64,000 nt of DNA, from positions 1 to 64,000 of the forward strand of contig MU867078.1 of the NCBI GenBank assembly GCA_033725935.1, written 5' to 3'. Position 1 is the first letter of the stretch; each line of letters starts with the position of its first letter. The notes below the pieces were generated by a model. That model made no database searches, was not told where the DNA came from, and was given only the letters and a program-made list of their open reading frames with translations. Source of the DNA: Cladorrhinum sp. PSN259 (lineage: Eukaryota > Ascomycota > Sordariomycetes > Sordariales > Podosporaceae). Made by a program: the position numbers and the translations under genes. Positions 36,227-47,331 of the stretch are shown here, piece by piece.

Positions 36227-37570
36227 GGCTGCTGTCTAAATTCCTGACGTCTCTCGGTAGTGTCGCAACCTTGAAAGGGTAGGAATCCGAAGCAAGTAAA
36301 TATATTATTTGCCTTTGACTTTGTTTCCTGCGACTCCGACAGCTTCCCTCTAGAGTTCTCCCAGCCTTGCTTTGACTTTCTTTTTGAAAAGCAGTGTTTT
36401 TGCATCGTCATGGCCGGAAAACAGCAACTAACTGACCGTAGCAACAAAGACCACGAATTCAGACCTGGTAATTACATGGGATTGGCGGAAACCGCCTACT
36501 GCAGCAGCAAAGGGATTATCGAGCAGCGGCCTTTAGGTGAGGGATTTGGCTCCGTAGCAACAGCTTGGACAGTGACAAATGCACAGGCCTCTGTGGACAT
36601 GAGTCCGAGGGGAAGAGTGACGTGGAGAAGAGAACACAGGGACGGGCACCATCCCCGAACGTAGGAGATAGCCCCGAAACAAATTGAGCTTGAAAGCTGT
36701 TTGCTTATTTGGACCACGCACCAGAAGGTGGACTTGGGCGAATTATTAGGAAACTAGAAGCAGGTAATAAGGAAATCAACCGGGCAGGCAGGCAGCCGTG
36801 GTTTCCCGGACTCAGACTCCCTCAGGTGCATCTCATGTCTGCGGCCGGTCACCGTGAAGGAGGAAGGCACACGACGGGATGAACGTTCCAGATTGAAAGG
36901 CTCCAGGGATTCCCGTCCGTTATAGGACCTACCTATACTGAACACAAAATTCTAGGTCACGGTCATTTGACAGGGACAAATCCGGTTTCACCTCCATCTA
37001 CATCGGAGGTGGTCAAGAGCTCAAAAGTTCTGATCATGCAGCGGAAGGTTTGGACCACGTCATGCAGCTTAACAGAAGGTGCCAAAGAAGTATATTTGAC
37101 ATGGTGATGCAACTTCCATTGTCATCAGGGGATTTCCAGGTCGGCCCCGGCCGGCTGCATCCCGTTAGATTTCCGTTGTATTACATACAACCCGGCATCG
37201 GAGTCGATGTCGGAATGGATATTTTCCAAGTAGGGACGAAGAAATAGAAATCAAGAAGACATGATGAGGTTGAATGGATTATGGATGACAGTTGACACTG
37301 TGCGCACATGCTTGGCAGGTCAACGAGGGGAAGGCGGTAAAAGTTTAACAGTGCTGAACGTTCAGTGTAAAGCCGCTGGACCTGGACGATTCTGCCAGAC
37401 AGAGAACTTCCATTCCTGGGGTTCCTTGACCCACCAAACCTCAGCCGCAACCAATCCTTGCAAGGAACCTGAAAGTCGAAGATGACGAGCAAGCACGCTC
37501 AATGCCGTCGCCCAACCGAGAAGCCACTGCAAACCTAGAGTAACCAGTAGTGGATTGATGATCGAGATCC
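36227..37570. other. Divergent promoter region between the zinc transporter and IML1
   Basis: The 1.34 kb separates two divergent starts, so it should carry both promoters and leaders. I see no coding frame with a recognisable product. Confidence 0.6.
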
Positions 37571-40500
37571 ATGTCGTCTCGAAATGCCTCGGCCGGCGCG
37601 CCGGGGCCAGTTAAAGGACGTCCCAGTTTGCCCAGCCATCTTCGCCATGTCAGCACTGATCACCACGCACACAACCCTGCGCACAACCGTCACGACAACC
37701 ACCATCTGCACCCACGATCACCAGAAGCTACTGCTTCCCCCAGCGGTTCCACTATCCGTGACCGTCCCTCTTCATCCTCGGCTCAAGCAGCTCCCAAACG
37801 AACATGGAGCGTCACCATTGACGAGTCGCATGCCGCTGGCGAAGCAGTGCACCTTAACCTCAGCCTGATAGGTGACGATATCAAACCCGGAAGTCTCGTG
37901 GCGATTGACGTACTACCGCCAGACGACCGTGATCGTGGAAAAGATGGCCAGCTCGGTGGAGCTCAGGAGAGGCGGCGATATGTCTGTGTTGCCGAGGACA
38001 TGCCCAAGGCTTTCAAGGCTCGCTACCCCACGGCCGAGGTCCATGTTGCGAAGCGCATCGCCGAGGCTTTCGGCATGAAAAGAAACACCCCGGTCACTTT
38101 GACCCCGATCGACTCCTCGAATCCTGCTATTGAGGCATCACACCTCGAGCTTTCCTTTAGAGATCAATACTTCTCGAGGGCCGATATGTGGCGGATGGCT
38201 GTTGGTGAGCTGTCGGGGAGGACTGTTTACAAGGGCCAGATGATTTCGTTCATGGAATCTCTTAGAGCACAGGTTACCGCCGTCTATGTTGACGGGCGCA
38301 AGGTTCACTCGGCCTTCTTCGGTCGTGATACAAAGCCCATATTCCGGAGCGAATCCGCCCGGTTCGTCCTCTTTATCCAGATGGCCCGCGAGATGTGGGA
38401 CTTTGACTCTGATGGCTCGGGGGAAATCATGTTTTACAAGGTTGTCAATGGATTTTTGCCCGCCTTGTTCAAGAAATGGGCTTCCATGAAGGTGAACCAT
38501 CTGGTGACTATTGTGTTATTCGCGCGCGTTGAGTACGATACGGGCATCTCAACTGAGCTTGGCAACACCGCTGCTGAAAACCGCTACTACACAGGCGTCC
38601 AAAACTCAGGAGACCGCCGTCCGTACAAGGACTTCTACAGAGTGGTCGTGAGCGAAATGACCAGTGTTGAGTGGACCAAGATCCTGAATCAGCTCAAGCG
38701 AGAGTTCAATTACTTCCGGAAAGACATCAGCACACATCACAGGAAAGCTGTTACTTGGTCCGCCGGACCCGGTCACGAGGATCCTGTTGCTCGTGAGCAC
38801 ACTCTCAACAGTATTAAGGCTGAACCTTCGCGGGCAGTGCACGGTAATTTCTTGGAAGCAATCCATATGGCATCGTCGCTTTTCTCTCATGACTACACTG
38901 ACAGGGATTTGACAAGAACCGGAATCTCTGTTGTGGTAATAAGTCCCAGCCCAGGTGTTTTTGAGGTCGACTATGATGCTCTTCGGAGAACGACCGATGC
39001 GATGGTTGGTAGCGGGATTGGAATCGATCTAATATGTATTCCAAAGATCCCGCTGCATTCTGTTCCTCTGTTTCGATACCGCGCTCCACAGCAATCCTCT
39101 ATTTCCAAGCGCAGATCGAAATTGAACATAAGCAGCGGGAGCACACCTAAGCAGAGTGCCTCTGTGTTTGGAAGCTACAACAGCTTGTCTGGTTCATATT
39201 CACCTGGGAGAGGGAGTAATATGCTCCACCTTGGCCACTCATACGGCCCGAGCCCCGTAAAGGATGAGTATATGGCTGCCCTGCCACAATGGCTTCATGT
39301 GTCATACTGGACAGGCGCTTCGGAAGAAGCACTTTCATATCATGGCATCGCCTTGTCGGTATCAGACACTGCACAAGCTCAAGGAGGAGATGATTTCCCC
39401 ATTCGCTGTCGAATGTATGACTTACAGATGCGCAGCGTAATGGAGACCAATGAAATAGAAACTAAGCCGCTCCATATGGACCCTTACTTTCCCCTGAAAG
39501 CACTCCAGGAATTCCAAGTCTCCAAGCCACATCTTGATCTGGAGGGCAACATACTCGTCAAGAACATCAAAGTCCCAGAAACTTTGTTCGAACATGTCTG
39601 GGGATTCCATAAATTTGCCCCCGAAAGGCATAGTAAGCACGCAGCAGAGCGGGTGATGTGGGAGAAACTGAGAAAATACGACGATTCAAGGGCACGGTTA
39701 CCTTCAGCCTCCAAGTATGCATCCTCACCGAGACCTTCAGCCTTGTTAAGACAAAGCCGAGATCACGATGAAGCTCACTGGAGGCGACACGGGGTGGACG
39801 ACACGAATCTCTTATCCACATCATACTCCGAGAGACGACCTTTAACATCAACTGCACTGCCAACGATCCCAGGCCTCTCGCATTATCACAGACCTAGTTC
39901 TGCAAGGTTCGAAATCCCTTCGAGCAGCCGTCTGGGCAGTGGGGAATCTGGCGGTACTGAGACGAAGAGCCGCACCTCAACCAGGTCATCATCACCTACT
40001 AAGCCCCCAAAGTTCATGCGACAAATCAGTCTTGGCAATCAAGGATTCAAGATTGCTGCCCCAAAGGCAGCAGTCGCTGAGCTGAGTGTAGAGAGCGTCG
40101 CTGCCGTCGCTGCGAGATCGGTGACACCATCTCACAACACACACGATCCAAGAATGACACCAATCAAGCAAGGCCAAAGACCATTGTCGCGCGATAATAT
40201 GGGCTTTGGGACACCCAATCTTTCCCCAGGAGGCTTTTCGCAATTTTCATCCACCTCCGGCCATCAGTTTCAACCAGGCACGCCGAGCAAGCCCATTGTC
40301 ATCAGAAACCCGCCCCGGGCGGCATCCCATATGCTCTCTGGGTCTATTCTGTCCTCAACGCTCCGGCCAGAGCCAATTCAAGAGGACCGGGACATTCAGT
40401 TTTCAAACGCACTGAGAGCCGAGGACAGCAATCGGCTGAATAAATCAAAACTGCTTGCCGAGGGGGTGCCGGAGCTCCCAACTACCCTGTCACCAACGGC

Positions 40501-43500
40501 TGCTATGTCACCATGGCTAAGCGTTCTCAACCCTTCGAATCCCCTTGCCAACGACCTGGACATGGCTACGCTCTACAGTCGCTGGCAACATGTTTTCCCT
40601 AGACCACAAGAAATGAGGATTATGAAATGGAAATCCTTGTGTTCGCCAGCTGCCGTACCCTTGACCTCGGAGTACTTCCCTTCTCAGGAGAAGTTTGAGA
40701 CAGAGTACCAACGACAGCCATATGTCGTTTCTCAAAATCTCGAGGACGACAATTTCGAGATTCCCAGATCTCGTGATGAACTCTTACGAGAGCTGATTTG
40801 CTTGCGGTTCTGCCAAGGATTCCAAATCATTGTCGGTCCCGCCGTTGCGAAAGCATTCGGACAGAAACAGGTCAAGGTAGCAGACATCTTTTCTCGAGAC
40901 CACATGATGGGAGATGGCACCAGTATCTTTATGTCGGTTGGCAATACCATTCATCAGCTTTCATGCGTTAATGGGACCGAGATTGAAGTCAATATCTTCA
41001 TCCGGAAGCCCACTGCAAGCCTGACGGAGAATACCACACGAATGTATGAAAGGCCGCGCGTGTACAAACCAGCCATCAGGACGTTGATGGATGCTTGCTA
41101 CAGAACGAGCGAGATTGACCTAGTGGCGCGGAGGACCGAGAAAAACTGGAACTACATAGATGCATTTGTGGCAGGCCACCACGATGAGCTGACGGAGCAC
41201 CTGAAGTTCTGGCGGGCCCGTTACGTATTGATCCCCATGGCTAGTCGGCAGCCAGTGTCTCGGTCAAGGGAAGGTGACAGCGACGAAGAAATTCGCATCG
41301 AGGGCATCAGGAGACTTGCGCAGAATTGGCAAAGACACCGCTATTATCCTCCGAACGAGCGTCAATTCCACGAGCCGTATCCCCGGAGGTTGAAGGGTAT
41401 TACCCCTTTACACATCATTTATAAGACCGAAGACCCATCTGTCGTCATTGCTGCCGAACTCGAGACACTCCCTCTGTTAGAGGGAATGGAGGGCATTGAC
41501 CGGAAAGAACAACTCGTGAGGAGTAGGGAGCAATTCTCTCGAAGAAACTTCAACCTTGCAGCATTGGCAGAGGCGATTCAGCAGCCTGTTGAGCACGGAG
41601 GTATTCGAATGCAGAACCGCAGGTGGCATCTACGTTTGCATTACAACTGCTTCATTGGCTCCGACATGACCAGCTGGCTGCTGGACAACTTTGAGGACCT
41701 GGACGACCGCGACGAGGCAGTGGCTCTGGGTAACCAGTTGATGGTTTCTGACGACAAGGATAAAGACAAAGAGCGCAAAGGTCTATTTGTCCATGTGGAG
41801 AAGCGCCATAATTTTCGAGATGGCCAGTACTTCTATCGCATTTGCGACGAGTATGCCAAGCCTCACACCAGCTGGTTCAACACCAAGAGAAACCAACCAT
41901 CGATGCCTTCAACGCCCATGGGAGAGAATCCGCCACCAAATCCACGTATTGGCTTCCCCAGACCGATGTCGATTAATGAGGAGAATTCCCAAAGTTCTGG
42001 AGCTACCACCCCAACTGGGCCAACCATCTCGACAGGTGGCAGGAGACCCAAGGTGTCACTTAGCAAGGTGATCAAGTACAATGTGGACTTCAGAAAGAAG
42101 TCATATCGGCCAGAGATTGTCGAGCTGCACTACGACAGACTCCATAACCCGGACAATTGCTATCACATCCGAGTGGAGTGGATGAATGTGACTGCCAAGC
42201 TGATCGAGGATGCTGTTGAACGGTGGGCAACCATAGCCAAGGATCACGGACTTCGCCTCGTCGAGGTACCGATCGCTGAAGCATGCCAAATCAATGAAAC
42301 CAATCCGTTCCGGCGACCATATGTAATGAAGCTGGCATGCCCGCCTCCCGACCAACCTCCCGCCACCTACTACGAGGCGAACTCGTTCAGCCCGCAGGTT
42401 CAGCCAGGGCGGCATTTTTATCAGAAAGCTATCCTGCGCAAGTTTGACTTTGTCCTGGATATGGAAGCGTCCTCAAACTTCCCCAGCAATGTGGATGTGT
42501 CGTACTCGTGGGGCAGACCCGACTTTAGGTACACGCAGTACGTTCACCGATCTGGTTCGGTTCTGGCTCAAGTCACAAATGAGGGCGATATTCTCATCCT
42601 GGCGAACAGGCTCTACAGCAGCCGGGCTGCAGCGGCGCGAGAAAGGGAAAGAGACATGCAGAGGGACCTGCGCGTCGAGCAAGGATACAAGGGGGATTTG
42701 GCGACTCCCGGACCCAGCGGACCTGGGCTTGGCGGACGTGGGATTTCGGGATACAACTTCCCTCCCCCGCCTACCACGCCGGGGCCTCTTAATATTCCGG
42801 ACTCGTCGGCGTCTCCTTCCATCAAGGGCGTGTTCTTGTCTCCTGTGGTTCGGGCGGTGATGAGCAATCCGCCTTCAGCCGGCGGAGGTGGGTGCGCCTT
42901 TGGCGGCGGCGTAACGCCAGGAGGAGGTCCGCTTATCAAAACAACGCCGGGGCCGTGGAGCTGGACGAAGCAGGAGCCGGAGATGGTGAGGGATGAGCTG
43001 GAGGCGTTCTGCAAGGACGCTGGGGCACTCGAGGCGTTTTATAAGGAGATTGCGAACACTCATAGCCCCCCTTCTGTTACTGAGACAAGTGGGAGTGGTA
43101 GCGGCAGTGGTGGTGTGAATGCTCGATTTCATTCTACTGTCGAGGATGCGTCAACTCCGGGCACTTATGGGACGCCTGGTCTTGGGGTCACAGTTGGTAC
43201 TCCATCGGGAACAGTGCCGGATGTTAGCATTCCTGTTCTTGGACTGCCTCCGGGGGTTTTGACAGAGGATGGTAACAGCAACAATAGTAGTGATCTTAGC
43301 AACGCTGCATGGGCGGCCATGGCGGCAGCTCGGATGACAGGTGGCATTAGCCCGAGACTGGGTAGTCCTGCTTTGATGTTGGCATCTCAGTTCATCAGGA
43401 GGAGTAGTTTGGCTCATGATGGTCTTATGGAGGGCTTTAGCAGGATGTCAAGTGGGAGTGGGGGCGGAGGCGGAGGTGGAAGTGGGAGCGGGAGCGGGAG

Positions 43501-43546
43501 CGGGACTGGGAGTGTTGCACAAGAGGGACAGGGCAGTGCAAAATGA
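37571..43546 (+). CDS. IML1: IML1 / DEPDC5, GATOR1 (SEACIT) subunit
   Basis: A single exon of 1,991 residues. IML1 is the large subunit of the complex (with Npr2 and Npr3) that inhibits TORC1 on the vacuolar membrane by acting on the RagA/Gtr1 GTPase. After a disordered start, residues about 75-185 form the N-terminal domain (TWSVTIDESHAAGEAVHLNL). The IML1/SABA domain follows (about 190-490), with FRDQYFSRADMWRMAVGEL, REMWDFDSDGSGEI and KDFYRVVVSEMTSVEW. The DEP domain is near 1343-1430 (GGIRMQNRRWHLRLHYNCF, GSDMTSWLLDNF). The C-terminal domain near 1500-1690 contains ELHYDRLHNPDNCYHIRVEW and FDFVLDMEASSNFP. The tail beyond 1720 is Gly/Ser/Pro-rich and ends in a (Gly)n(Ser-Gly)n run. Order and length match filamentous-fungal IML1. 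The chosen ATG is the first in frame after the upstream stops. Confidence 0.95.
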   Translation: MSSRNASAGAPGPVKGRPSLPSHLRHVSTDHHAHNPAHNRHDNHHLHPRSPEATASPSGSTIRDRPSSSSAQAAPKRTWSVTIDESHAAGEAVHLNLSLIGDDIKPGSLVAIDVLPPDDRDRGKDGQLGGAQERRRYVCVAEDMPKAFKARYPTAEVHVAKRIAEAFGMKRNTPVTLTPIDSSNPAIEASHLELSFRDQYFSRADMWRMAVGELSGRTVYKGQMISFMESLRAQVTAVYVDGRKVHSAFFGRDTKPIFRSESARFVLFIQMAREMWDFDSDGSGEIMFYKVVNGFLPALFKKWASMKVNHLVTIVLFARVEYDTGISTELGNTAAENRYYTGVQNSGDRRPYKDFYRVVVSEMTSVEWTKILNQLKREFNYFRKDISTHHRKAVTWSAGPGHEDPVAREHTLNSIKAEPSRAVHGNFLEAIHMASSLFSHDYTDRDLTRTGISVVVISPSPGVFEVDYDALRRTTDAMVGSGIGIDLICIPKIPLHSVPLFRYRAPQQSSISKRRSKLNISSGSTPKQSASVFGSYNSLSGSYSPGRGSNMLHLGHSYGPSPVKDEYMAALPQWLHVSYWTGASEEALSYHGIALSVSDTAQAQGGDDFPIRCRMYDLQMRSVMETNEIETKPLHMDPYFPLKALQEFQVSKPHLDLEGNILVKNIKVPETLFEHVWGFHKFAPERHSKHAAERVMWEKLRKYDDSRARLPSASKYASSPRPSALLRQSRDHDEAHWRRHGVDDTNLLSTSYSERRPLTSTALPTIPGLSHYHRPSSARFEIPSSSRLGSGESGGTETKSRTSTRSSSPTKPPKFMRQISLGNQGFKIAAPKAAVAELSVESVAAVAARSVTPSHNTHDPRMTPIKQGQRPLSRDNMGFGTPNLSPGGFSQFSSTSGHQFQPGTPSKPIVIRNPPRAASHMLSGSILSSTLRPEPIQEDRDIQFSNALRAEDSNRLNKSKLLAEGVPELPTTLSPTAAMSPWLSVLNPSNPLANDLDMATLYSRWQHVFPRPQEMRIMKWKSLCSPAAVPLTSEYFPSQEKFETEYQRQPYVVSQNLEDDNFEIPRSRDELLRELICLRFCQGFQIIVGPAVAKAFGQKQVKVADIFSRDHMMGDGTSIFMSVGNTIHQLSCVNGTEIEVNIFIRKPTASLTENTTRMYERPRVYKPAIRTLMDACYRTSEIDLVARRTEKNWNYIDAFVAGHHDELTEHLKFWRARYVLIPMASRQPVSRSREGDSDEEIRIEGIRRLAQNWQRHRYYPPNERQFHEPYPRRLKGITPLHIIYKTEDPSVVIAAELETLPLLEGMEGIDRKEQLVRSREQFSRRNFNLAALAEAIQQPVEHGGIRMQNRRWHLRLHYNCFIGSDMTSWLLDNFEDLDDRDEAVALGNQLMVSDDKDKDKERKGLFVHVEKRHNFRDGQYFYRICDEYAKPHTSWFNTKRNQPSMPSTPMGENPPPNPRIGFPRPMSINEENSQSSGATTPTGPTISTGGRRPKVSLSKVIKYNVDFRKKSYRPEIVELHYDRLHNPDNCYHIRVEWMNVTAKLIEDAVERWATIAKDHGLRLVEVPIAEACQINETNPFRRPYVMKLACPPPDQPPATYYEANSFSPQVQPGRHFYQKAILRKFDFVLDMEASSNFPSNVDVSYSWGRPDFRYTQYVHRSGSVLAQVTNEGDILILANRLYSSRAAAARERERDMQRDLRVEQGYKGDLATPGPSGPGLGGRGISGYNFPPPPTTPGPLNIPDSSASPSIKGVFLSPVVRAVMSNPPSAGGGGCAFGGGVTPGGGPLIKTTPGPWSWTKQEPEMVRDELEAFCKDAGALEAFYKEIANTHSPPSVTETSGSGSGSGGVNARFHSTVEDASTPGTYGTPGLGVTVGTPSGTVPDVSIPVLGLPPGVLTEDGNSNNSSDLSNAAWAAMAAARMTGGISPRLGSPALMLASQFIRRSSLAHDGLMEGFSRMSSGSGGGGGGGSGSGSGSGTGSVAQEGQGSAK

Positions 43547-44651
43547 CTCAGAAATGATTAAGGAACTTTTTCTTTTGTCACGAACCTGTATTTCAGATGA
43601 GTTTTGTGTAACTTCGATGAGAAATCCGAACAATAATAATGGCTTGTCAAGTCTTTCCTGAACCCTAACCCTTTCTATTCCAATTCCACAATCCCAGTGG
43701 CGGCAGCCAAGCATTGCTTGGGAAAGCTTGTTTGACGGTTAACTATACAGGGGTACCCGGCCCCACGTCGCGTGTCTCCGCTTTTCAGGTACTGGACGTG
43801 CCGGAGAGCTTCTCCATGACGGTAAGCTTCGTTGTTAGTGGTCCCCTATCGTGCTACCGGCACTCCTGGCACACAACCGTTTTTAAGGATTGAGATGTTG
43901 GCTCTTTCCTCCCAATAAAAGTTTGTCTCCCTTAACTAGTATGGTTTGTTGGTAAATTGCAGAGGAGAAGGCGTCAACACACACAGACCCCTCCATTCCT
44001 TCCGTACAAGTCCAGCTCAAGGGCAGCGTGGCAGGTAAGGTAGGTGCAAACATGGCCGCGAGATATGATACTCCGAAGAGTCCCAAGAGCTTCCATCTCA
44101 CAAAATAATTCATCCCATCCTAAAAAGCCTCAAAGCAGTAAGGCAGTTCACCCCAGATGACCCGATCTCAGATAGCTAGATCTCTCTGCCTAGTCAAAAC
44201 AGGGTACGCGACACATCGAAGTAGTGCAACAATTTTTGCCGCTTGGGACCGCAATTGTTCTTCTGCTCAAGCTTTTCGATTTAAACAGTCGATTTCACTC
44301 AGACCGCTTCGCCTCTCACTGCTTTCCCCCACGTCCTCTTCATCTACTGCTTCTTCTTTTCACAGTCGATCTCTGCTCTAAATTAATTGACTTACCACAT
44401 TTACCCTAATCATATTCTACCCAACGTCCCGGGCCTTAAACGTCCTCGCAACAGCCACGCCGCCACATCCTGAAATTTCAGAGACTGGAACCTAAAGTAT
44501 AGACATAACGGTACCAGGCGTCGCTGAGTCCGGATTACGCTTTTCAGGAATCAGGGATGGCTACATGTAAGAACTCTGGAGGAGCCACCGACCATGGCGA
44601 GACATGGATAAGTGGGCGATCGACTTTTAGGTATGCACATACGCTAATGTC
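43547..44651. other. Region between IML1 and the Ca2+/H+ exchanger
   Basis: 3' side of IML1 and promoter of the exchanger. An ATG at 44557 opens a 96-codon frame that runs across the exchanger start in another frame. It could be an upstream ORF, or mark an exon I have not placed. No other feature is evident. Confidence 0.45.
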
Positions 44652-46473
44652 ATGTCATCTGCGTTTCCAGACGACGCATACCAAACGAAGCGAGCAGCCC
44701 GCAGTGTTGCATGGCACAAAAGATCATGTAATCTACTCCCTCGTTCACACAACAAGAGCGAACACGACCTCAGAAGCACGTCGGCATGGCAAGCAAGCAA
44801 TCGCCTCGAAGGACAACCTCTTACCCCTTCCCACACTCTGCCGGTAGATTTTCAATACAATAACAACCCCGGTGAGTCGAGTAGAGACGCCGCCAACAAT
44901 ATCGATCCCGATACAACCGGTACTCCGCCCATCCAAGACACCCTGCGGCGAAGAGGGACTGGAAGGTTGAGCCCAACGGCAGAAGACGCTACAAGCGGCG
45001 CTATCAACGACGAGGCCCCTAAGAAGTCTCCAAGATTCTTCAAGTCCTTCAACTTCAAGTTTTACAAACACGTTACCCCCAAAGAGCCCTACACCTGGAG
45101 GAACCAGCTGAAGAACACCATCGGGAACTCATGGATAAACTTACTCCTGTTGGCCGTTCCAGTCGGCTTCGTCGTTAACTACATCCAGTCCATAAATCGC
45201 ATAGCAGTCTTCGTGATCAATTTCGTCGCCATCGTCCCACTAGCAGCAATGCTAGGCTTCGCTACCGAAGAGATTGCCTTGCGGACTGGAGAAACATTGG
45301 GTGGGTTACTCAACGCCACTTTCGGGTATGTACTTCGTCTGTAACTCTTTTCCCGCCTGCTGAGTATTAACCTTTGATGTGCCAGCAACGCTGTCGAACT
45401 CATCGTAGCCATCATCGCTCTGATCAAGGACGAAATCGTCATCGTGAAGACCTCGCTCATAGGCTCCATTCTTTCCAACTTGCTCCTCGTAATGGGCATG
45501 TGCTTCTTCTTTGGCGGAGTTAACAGGCAAGAACAGTTTTTCAACACGACCGTTGCGCAAACGGCTGCCAGTTTGCTGGCTTTGGCTGTAGCGGGGGTCA
45601 TCGTTCCTACGGTATTTGACATTGCAAGCCCGGCACCTAAGGAGGACGTGGCTAAGCTGTCGAGGGGCACTTCGGTGATTTTGCTGATTGTTTATGTGGC
45701 CTATCTGGTTTTCCAGCTAAAAACCCATTCGGGTGTCTTTGCAGAAGAGTCACGGAAGGTTCAGGCAAAACCATTCAACTTGAGAAACAACCTACCTCAC
45801 CATGCGGTTGCTACGGGGTTTGTGGCTCCTGCCGGGCTGATGGGTGGCTTTGGACTGTCTAATGCCACGCGGGAGGAGAGCGAGAAGTTGAGAGACGTGC
45901 TGACGAGTCCACCACAAGGCGATGGTTCGGAAGAAGATGAAAGGGAAGACCCGCAGTTGCATTTCGCGGTTGCATTGGGGGTTTTGGCAATGTCCACAGT
46001 TTTGATTGGGTTTTGCGCAGAGTTTATGGTTGATGGCATTTCTGCCGTCACGGATGGTGGTAAAGTGTCTGCCGAGTTTGTGGGTCTGATATTGCTGCCG
46101 ATTGTGGGCAATGCGGCAGAACACGCTACGGCAGTCACGGTTGCTATCAAGGACAAGATGGATCTGGCGATCGGTGTTGCCGTGGGAAGCAGTATGCAGG
46201 TTGCTTTGCTGATCATTCCGTTGCTTGTTATTATCGGGTGGGGAATGGACAAGCCGGATATGGGCTTGAGTTTTGATCCATTTCAGGTGGCTGTCCTGTT
46301 CGTGGCGGTCTTGTTGGTGAATTACTTGATCGCAGATGGGAAAAGTCATTGGCTCGAGGGGATGTTATTGATGTGCCTCTATGCGATTATTGCTGTTTGT
46401 TCGTGGTGTAAGTTCTTCTCCTCACTGGTAGAGAAATATTGCTGACAGGAAAATGATAGGGTATCCAACTTAG
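44652..46473 (+). CDS. VCX1: Vacuolar Ca2+/H+ exchanger, VCX1/CAX type
   Basis: Exons 44652-45325, 45386-46407 and 46460-46473 give 569 residues; introns of 60 and 52 nt are GT-AG. CAX exchangers drive Ca2+ (often Mn2+) into the vacuole with the proton gradient. About 160 hydrophilic residues precede the first helix. The two alpha repeats carry the cation-binding motifs GNAVELIVAI at 225-234, formed across the first splice junction, and GNAAEHATAV at 466-475. An acidic loop (EEDEREDPQ) separates the two halves. The last intron is tiny-exon type: splicing ends the protein in SWWYPT, matching the aromatic-Tyr-Pro ending of fungal relatives, whereas read-through would end SWCKFFSSLVEKYC. The N-terminal start is the least certain part, because the family is variable there and a 5' exon may be missed. 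Confidence 0.9.
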
Positions 46474-47212
46474 CAAGAGGCAGCCCCGCAGTCATCATAG
46501 ACTGGTATTCGGGTATAGGATAACCCCGCAGGGTCTAAATGAGATCCAGAAGCTGAAAACTGAGAGTTTTTGATAGGCTTTGGCATTCTGAGAGAAAGAA
46601 ACAGGGGAGAATTAATCACACTCTTAGGCAGTGTCTTCTTTGTGGTGAGGATTTCCTCCGTTGACAAGCATGTACACGTTTCGTTGGTTTTATTTTACCT
46701 ATACGGACTTAGATATGGTCATCATACCAACACCATCAAGTAGATTGGTAGCATGTGATTGGGAGCACACTCTAAATTTGGTCGCTTTTTCCCTCTCAGA
46801 TAGCTTAGACACACAGCACAAGCGGCAATACGACTCCATTTCCTTCTCTCTTTTCAATCCGAGAGATAATATAAGAACCTAACTCTACTGGTATTTGTAG
46901 TCGATATGACGCCCGAATATCTAACCTATTTGGTTCTGAGATTCGCGAGTAGGACTCCCTTTGTGATATTCGATCTTGCCAGGAGAATTTGCCAAAGTTT
47001 TCCCGAACTCGATCCTGTTCACGTAATTTCTCCAGGACCACCCATTTCTAAACGAACCAAGGAGAGCCTTAGCTGATGATGCTTTGCTGAAGAGTCGTGT
47101 CACTTGGTCTAAGGATCGGTTGGCCCCTCTGTGATTTAGCTCTCTCTTGTATACTAAATGTAAGCCATCCGGACGGTCCAAATATAAACAAAATCTCGCG
47201 CACAAAGCAATC
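46474..47212. other. Gap upstream of 5S copy 2
   Basis: 3' side of the exchanger, then AT-rich sequence. A minus-strand frame (about 47150-46921) encodes a basic/aromatic peptide (LLGSFRNGWSWRNYVNR) that resembles protein but matches nothing I know, and it has no start of its own because it runs out of the 5S gene. Confidence 0.45.
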
Positions 47213-47331
47213 ACATACGACCATACCTTCAAGAAAACTCGGCATCCCGTCCGCTCTGCCCTAGATAAGCTTGAGAGGGCCAGATTAGTACCCAGGTGGG
47301 TGACCACTGAGGAATCCCTGGTGTTGTATGT
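47213..47331 (+). rRNA. 5S ribosomal RNA (copy 2)
   Basis: The 119-nt gene starts ACATACGACCATACCTTCAAG and ends CTGGTGTTGTATGT, with a TTTTT pol III terminator at 47334-47338. It has the same length as copy 1 and shares the internal promoter core CATCCCGTCCGCTCTGCC. It differs at about ten positions. The paired changes CAAG/CTTG here against CGTG/CATG in copy 1 keep helix II intact, and CCAGG/CCTGG in helix IV-V is perfectly paired. That indicates a functional gene. It is dispersed, not in an array. Confidence 0.92.

Noticed and set aside
36268..36278. Zinc-responsive-element-like sequence above the zinc transporter
   Set aside because: Only 9 of 11 bases match a yeast consensus, and a single weak match is expected by chance.
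44557..44651. Upstream ATG as an alternative start of the Ca2+/H+ exchanger
   Set aside because: Splicing GTATGC to TTCCAG here gives the wrong phase, so I kept the ATG at 44652.
46921..47150. Protein-like minus-strand frame next to 5S copy 2
   Set aside because: It runs continuously into the 5S gene, has no start and matches no family I know.
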